In this document: positions 6,626-9,180 of the stretch, piece by piece
Layout of the letters: each line of letters starts with the position of its first letter
Numbering within the stretch: the first letter of the stretch is position 1
Source of the DNA: Phototrophicales bacterium
GTDB taxonomy: Bacteria > Chloroflexota > Anaerolineae > Aggregatilineales > Phototrophicaceae
Reading direction: 5' to 3'
Length of the DNA: 9,180 nucleotides
Assembly: GCA_002794515.1 (NCBI GenBank)
Contig: PGTJ01000081.1
Span: forward strand, 1 to 9,180
Made by a program: the position numbers and the translations under genes
The notes under the pieces: generated by a model
The model's input: the letters and a program-made list of their open reading frames with translations, nothing else
Told to the model about the DNA's origin: nothing
Database searches by the model: none

Positions 6626-7713
6626 TGGCAGATAAACGTGTTTTTGAAAAACCGAAAAATGAGATGAAATTTTCGTATGGTGGTCAGGCGGTCATCGAAG
6701 GTGTGTTGATGCGTGGCGCAAAGACCTATGCGATTGCCGCCCGTGATCCCGAAGGGCGCATCGTTATTCACGAAAAACCGCTCAGCAAACGAATTTACGG
6801 TGGTTGGATTAGCAAAACACCGTTTGTACGTGGTGTGGTCGGATTATGGGATGCGCTCGGACTCGGCACACGGGCGCTCACATGGTCGGCAGATGTGCAA
6901 ATGGGCGAAGAAGAGCAATCGACCAGTTTTAGCGGTCCCATCGGCTTTTTGACCATCGCCTTTGCACTGATCATCGGCATCGGCTTCTTTTTCTTATTGC
7001 CCACCACTGCCGCCACAGGCATCGGCGGGTTGCTCGGATTGACCGAAGGTGAGGCGGGATATACATCGGTTGGCTTCAATGCCTTCCTCATCAATGTGAT
7101 TGAAGGGGTCATCCAATTGATGATACTCATCGGCTATATTTGGCTGATTGGTCGCCTACCCGATGTCAAACGATTATTCGGCTATCATGGCGCAGAACAC
7201 AAGACGATCAACGCTTATGAAGCAGGAGATGAACTCACCCCCGAAATTGTAGCGCAATATCCGATTGAGCATCCACGTTGTGGGACGGCATTTTTGCTCA
7301 CCGTGGTCTTTGTGAGCATCTTCGTCTTTTCGTTGTTGGGCAGACCGCCCTTCATCTGGTTGGTGATTTCGCGGGTGTTACTCATCCCTGTGATTGCGGG
7401 CATCGCTTATGAATTGCTGAAATGGACGGCGAATAATATCGATAAGCCGTTGGTGCGCCTGATGGTCACGCCGAATTTAGCACTGCAACACCTGACCACG
7501 CGCCAACCCGATTTGGATATGATTGAGGTGGCAATCACATCGTTCAAACGGGTATTGCTATCCGAAGGACTCATCAGCGAAGATGAGGCGCGTGTGCCAG
7601 AAGAACTCAAGCCACAAGATACCACGTTTGCGCGAGATTATCAGAAAGAAAAAGCCAAGCGCGAGGCGAAAAAACAGGCAGAAGCCCAAGCAGAAGCCGA
7701 ATTGGTCAAATAA
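6625..7713 (+). CDS. DUF1385 (YqhQ-type) membrane protein
   Basis: A 362-residue member of the DUF1385 family (B. subtilis YqhQ), whose biochemical role is not established. Signature motifs are GGQAVIEGVLMRG (19-31), FGYHGAEHKTINAYEAGDELT (185-205, with H188, E191 and H192) and EHPRCGTAFLLTVVF (215-229). LIPVIAGIAYELLK (253-266) follows. Four hydrophobic segments are visible near 106-126, 155-176, 221-239 and 243-264. The conserved His/Glu/Cys cluster faces one side between segments 2 and 3 and could bind metal or catalyse a reaction, but this is inference. The C-terminus from about 325 is charged and helical, with KEKAKREAKKQAEAQAEAE (341-359), a likely coiled coil or basic cytoplasmic tail that varies in the family. 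The ATG overlaps the preceding stop by one base (TAATG) and has a good SD. It is the last gene of the recJ operon. Confidence 0.9.
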   Translation: MADKRVFEKPKNEMKFSYGGQAVIEGVLMRGAKTYAIAARDPEGRIVIHEKPLSKRIYGGWISKTPFVRGVVGLWDALGLGTRALTWSADVQMGEEEQSTSFSGPIGFLTIAFALIIGIGFFFLLPTTAATGIGGLLGLTEGEAGYTSVGFNAFLINVIEGVIQLMILIGYIWLIGRLPDVKRLFGYHGAEHKTINAYEAGDELTPEIVAQYPIEHPRCGTAFLLTVVFVSIFVFSLLGRPPFIWLVISRVLLIPVIAGIAYELLKWTANNIDKPLVRLMVTPNLALQHLTTRQPDLDMIEVAITSFKRVLLSEGLISEDEARVPEELKPQDTTFARDYQKEKAKREAKKQAEAQAEAELVK

Positions 7714-7726
7714 CACCATTTTTAAG

Positions 7727-7760
7727 AATGGCGGATAGAGGCTATCGCTCATCCGCCATT
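7727..7760. terminator. Inverted repeat between convergent genes, possible weak terminator
   Basis: AATGGCGGAT (7727-7736) and ATCCGCCATT (7751-7760) are perfect 10-bp inverted copies. Past a bulged A, GAG/CTC (7738-7740 with 7748-7750) can extend the stem, leaving a 7-nt loop. It lies 14 nt after the DUF1385 stop and 82 nt past the stop of the opposing TIR-FGE gene. Neither strand has a T-tract after the stem, so it is not a classic intrinsic terminator; the only T-run (7719-7723) precedes it. CCATT at 7716-7720 can compete for the left arm. Nothing else is recognised in 7761-7841. Confidence 0.35.
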
Positions 7761-7841
7761 GTATCCCGTTCCACCACAATTTGTCGCATCCAATGCGCGT
7801 TGAGGTGGCTCGTCTTGTGCGATACTCACATTTTATCTTGG

Positions 7842-9180
7842 TTATATTTTCATAATCCGAAAACCAGCGCTCCCACTGGCATAATCTGGCGCGAGGAGCA
7901 ACCGCGCTTTGATTTGCAATTCTGCTGAATTCAGCGATGCCCACGACCCACCCCGCAATGCACGACGTTTATGAACAGGATTGAGTTGCAAGGTGGTATC
8001 GACTAGCTCATCATCCATCAGACACCATTCGTATACATTCCCGCACATCTGCACCACACCATACGGACTCGCCGATTCGGGATATAAGACAACAGAAGCT
8101 GGTTTATTGGTGTTAAAGTGGGCAAATTTGCCCTCAAATTTATCACCCCATGTATAAGCACGGCGTTCATCACCTTGTGCGGCACGTTGCCAATGATTTT
8201 CGCTCGGCAAGGTGATCAGTTTGAACGGCTCAACTTGTTTAGCGGGTAATTGGGCGACTTTTGCCGATAACCACCGACAAAATGCCATCGCATCATACCA
8301 AGAGACATTGGTACGTGGCAATTCATCCCCTACAAAAGCACTTGGGCGTGATGTGGGATTTGCCTCACGCCAAGCACGCGCAGAGGGGTCGAAATCCCAC
8401 CATGCGGGGTCGGCGTAACCACTGGGGTCATCTAGAAAAATTTGATATTGCGCGTTGGTAATAGGATATTTTGCCATGTAAAACGCATCCAGATACACCG
8501 TCTTGGTGCGAATCGCCTCTTGGATGGTCAAAATGCCTGCTCTGACTTCCATCCATTCAAATGGCGGGGGCAGTATCAGCGATACACCCATGCGAGGCTT
8601 GGGCGGTTTGAGGGGCGCGGTGGTGATGGTCGGCGGCGTTTCTGGCTTCGGCTCTAATATCACCTCTGGGACAGGGTCAGGTGAGGGTGGTGGGGCTATC
8701 GGTTGTGGTGATGGCGCGATGGGTGGCACAGATGCGACAGGTGCTTGCACAACGACAGTTATCGGCGGTGGCGGATTATCTGCAGGTCTAGGCATGGGTG
8801 TGGGCGATGTATCGGATGGAAATTTAATGCGGTTAATATTGGAGATGAGTTTTTCCATATCTGCTTTGAATGCGGCACCGCCCTGAATTTCAAATGGGCG
8901 ACGATAACACAATTCATGCAACGACTCGGGCAAATCGGTGGCGACAGGCATGGATGCGCCACCAACCAAAATCGGGATGAGTATCTTCTTCTGTTGAAGC
9001 GCCATCTCAATGACCATCCGCACCATATCGGCGGGATTTTCCACCACCTTGCGCCCAAAATCATCGCGCACCATCGCCCATCCACGACCAATCAATACCA
9101 AGACCATATCTTGCTTGGCAATTTCTTCCCACAGATAATCACGAAAATCCACGCCAAACGGAATATCATCTACATCAGAG
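7842..9180 (-). CDS. TIR domain - proline-rich linker - FGE/SUMF1-like domain protein (5' end off the window)
   Basis: The frame is open to the right edge and begins SDVDDIPFGVDFRDYL, the middle of a TIR_2-type domain, so the true start and first TIR strands lie outside; the GTG at 9152 is internal. Numbering from that GTG: TIR remainder 1-107, with MVLVLIGRGWA (16-26), DFGRKVVENPADMVRMVIEM (31-50) and KKILIPILVGGASMP (55-69). A Pro-rich linker spans 112-188. The FGE-like C-type-lectin-fold domain spans 195-436, with YPITNAQYQIFL (229-240), PRTNVSWYDAMAFCRWLS (279-296), LPSENHWQRAAQG (315-327), SPYGVVQMCGNVYEW (362-376), RALRGGSWAS (397-406) and terminal GFRIMKI. TIR domains cleave NAD+ or assemble signalling complexes; FGE oxidises a Cys to formylglycine. 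Here the usual TIR glutamate reads V47 and the FGE active-site cysteines read S406 and E411, so a sensing or scaffold role is more likely than either reaction. No signal peptide is visible in this part. Confidence 0.88.
   Translation of the reverse strand, partial: SDVDDIPFGVDFRDYLWEEIAKQDMVLVLIGRGWAMVRDDFGRKVVENPADMVRMVIEMALQQKKILIPILVGGASMPVATDLPESLHELCYRRPFEIQGGAAFKADMEKLISNINRIKFPSDTSPTPMPRPADNPPPPITVVVQAPVASVPPIAPSPQPIAPPPSPDPVPEVILEPKPETPPTITTAPLKPPKPRMGVSLILPPPFEWMEVRAGILTIQEAIRTKTVYLDAFYMAKYPITNAQYQIFLDDPSGYADPAWWDFDPSARAWREANPTSRPSAFVGDELPRTNVSWYDAMAFCRWLSAKVAQLPAKQVEPFKLITLPSENHWQRAAQGDERRAYTWGDKFEGKFAHFNTNKPASVVLYPESASPYGVVQMCGNVYEWCLMDDELVDTTLQLNPVHKRRALRGGSWASLNSAELQIKARLLLAPDYASGSAGFRIMKI

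Noticed and set aside
7842..8000. The FGE-like C-terminus as the variable protein of a diversity-generating retroelement
   Set aside because: Some DGR targets have this fold, but no reverse transcriptase and no near-repeat of the gene's 3' end is visible in the window.
8503..8886. Gly-rich open frame on the plus strand opposite the TIR-FGE linker
   Set aside because: Its Gly/Thr runs are the antisense of the Pro-rich linker codons, not an independent protein.
9150..9152. GTG at 9152 as the start of the TIR-FGE protein
   Set aside because: The frame continues upstream to the window edge and encodes DVDDIPFG, a conserved TIR motif that must be internal.

Overview
The window looks like ordinary bacterial chromosome of moderate G+C content, with tightly packed genes, stop/start overlaps and SD-like sites before several starts. 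The mix of a YqhQ-type DUF1385 protein, a long-linker TIR-FGE fusion, and a flippase-like/GT4 pair next to fmt and recJ would fit a Chloroflexota (Anaerolineae-like) bacterium. That placement is inference from gene content only; no rRNA or other marker gene lies in the window.

Layout. Positions 1-3285 are a minus-strand block read right to left: fmt (methionyl-tRNA formyltransferase), an 81-nt gap, an LPG-synthase-TM/UPF0104-type integral membrane protein, a GT4 glycosyltransferase, and the first 50 nt of another gene cut by the window edge. The last three genes are joined by two ATGA overlaps, so they probably form one translationally coupled envelope or glycolipid operon. The gap before it holds a consensus extended -10 promoter and a perfect 9-bp dyad with a third copy of its half-site, a plausible repressor-controlled start.

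Positions 3286-3430 separate fmt from the divergent plus-strand operon recJ - secreted clan GH-A-like glycosidase - DUF1385 membrane protein (3431-7713). The genes in that operon are separated by 3 nt and then overlap by 1 nt. The fmt leader carries an 8-bp hairpin whose 3' arm can also pair with bases right in front of the fmt start codon.

The operon converges on a minus-strand gene (7842 to the right edge, 5' end missing) encoding a TIR domain, a long proline-rich linker and a formylglycine-generating-enzyme-like (FGE/SUMF1) domain. Both domains look catalytically unusual: the usual TIR NADase glutamate position reads Val, and both FGE copper-binding cysteines are absent. A 10-bp inverted repeat without a T-tract lies between the convergent genes.

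fmt and recJ are housekeeping genes (translation initiation, DNA repair). The flippase/GT4 block and the glycosidase suggest envelope carbohydrate metabolism. The TIR-FGE protein is the accessory, possibly conflict- or signalling-related, element. No tRNA, rRNA, CRISPR array, transposase or integrase was seen.
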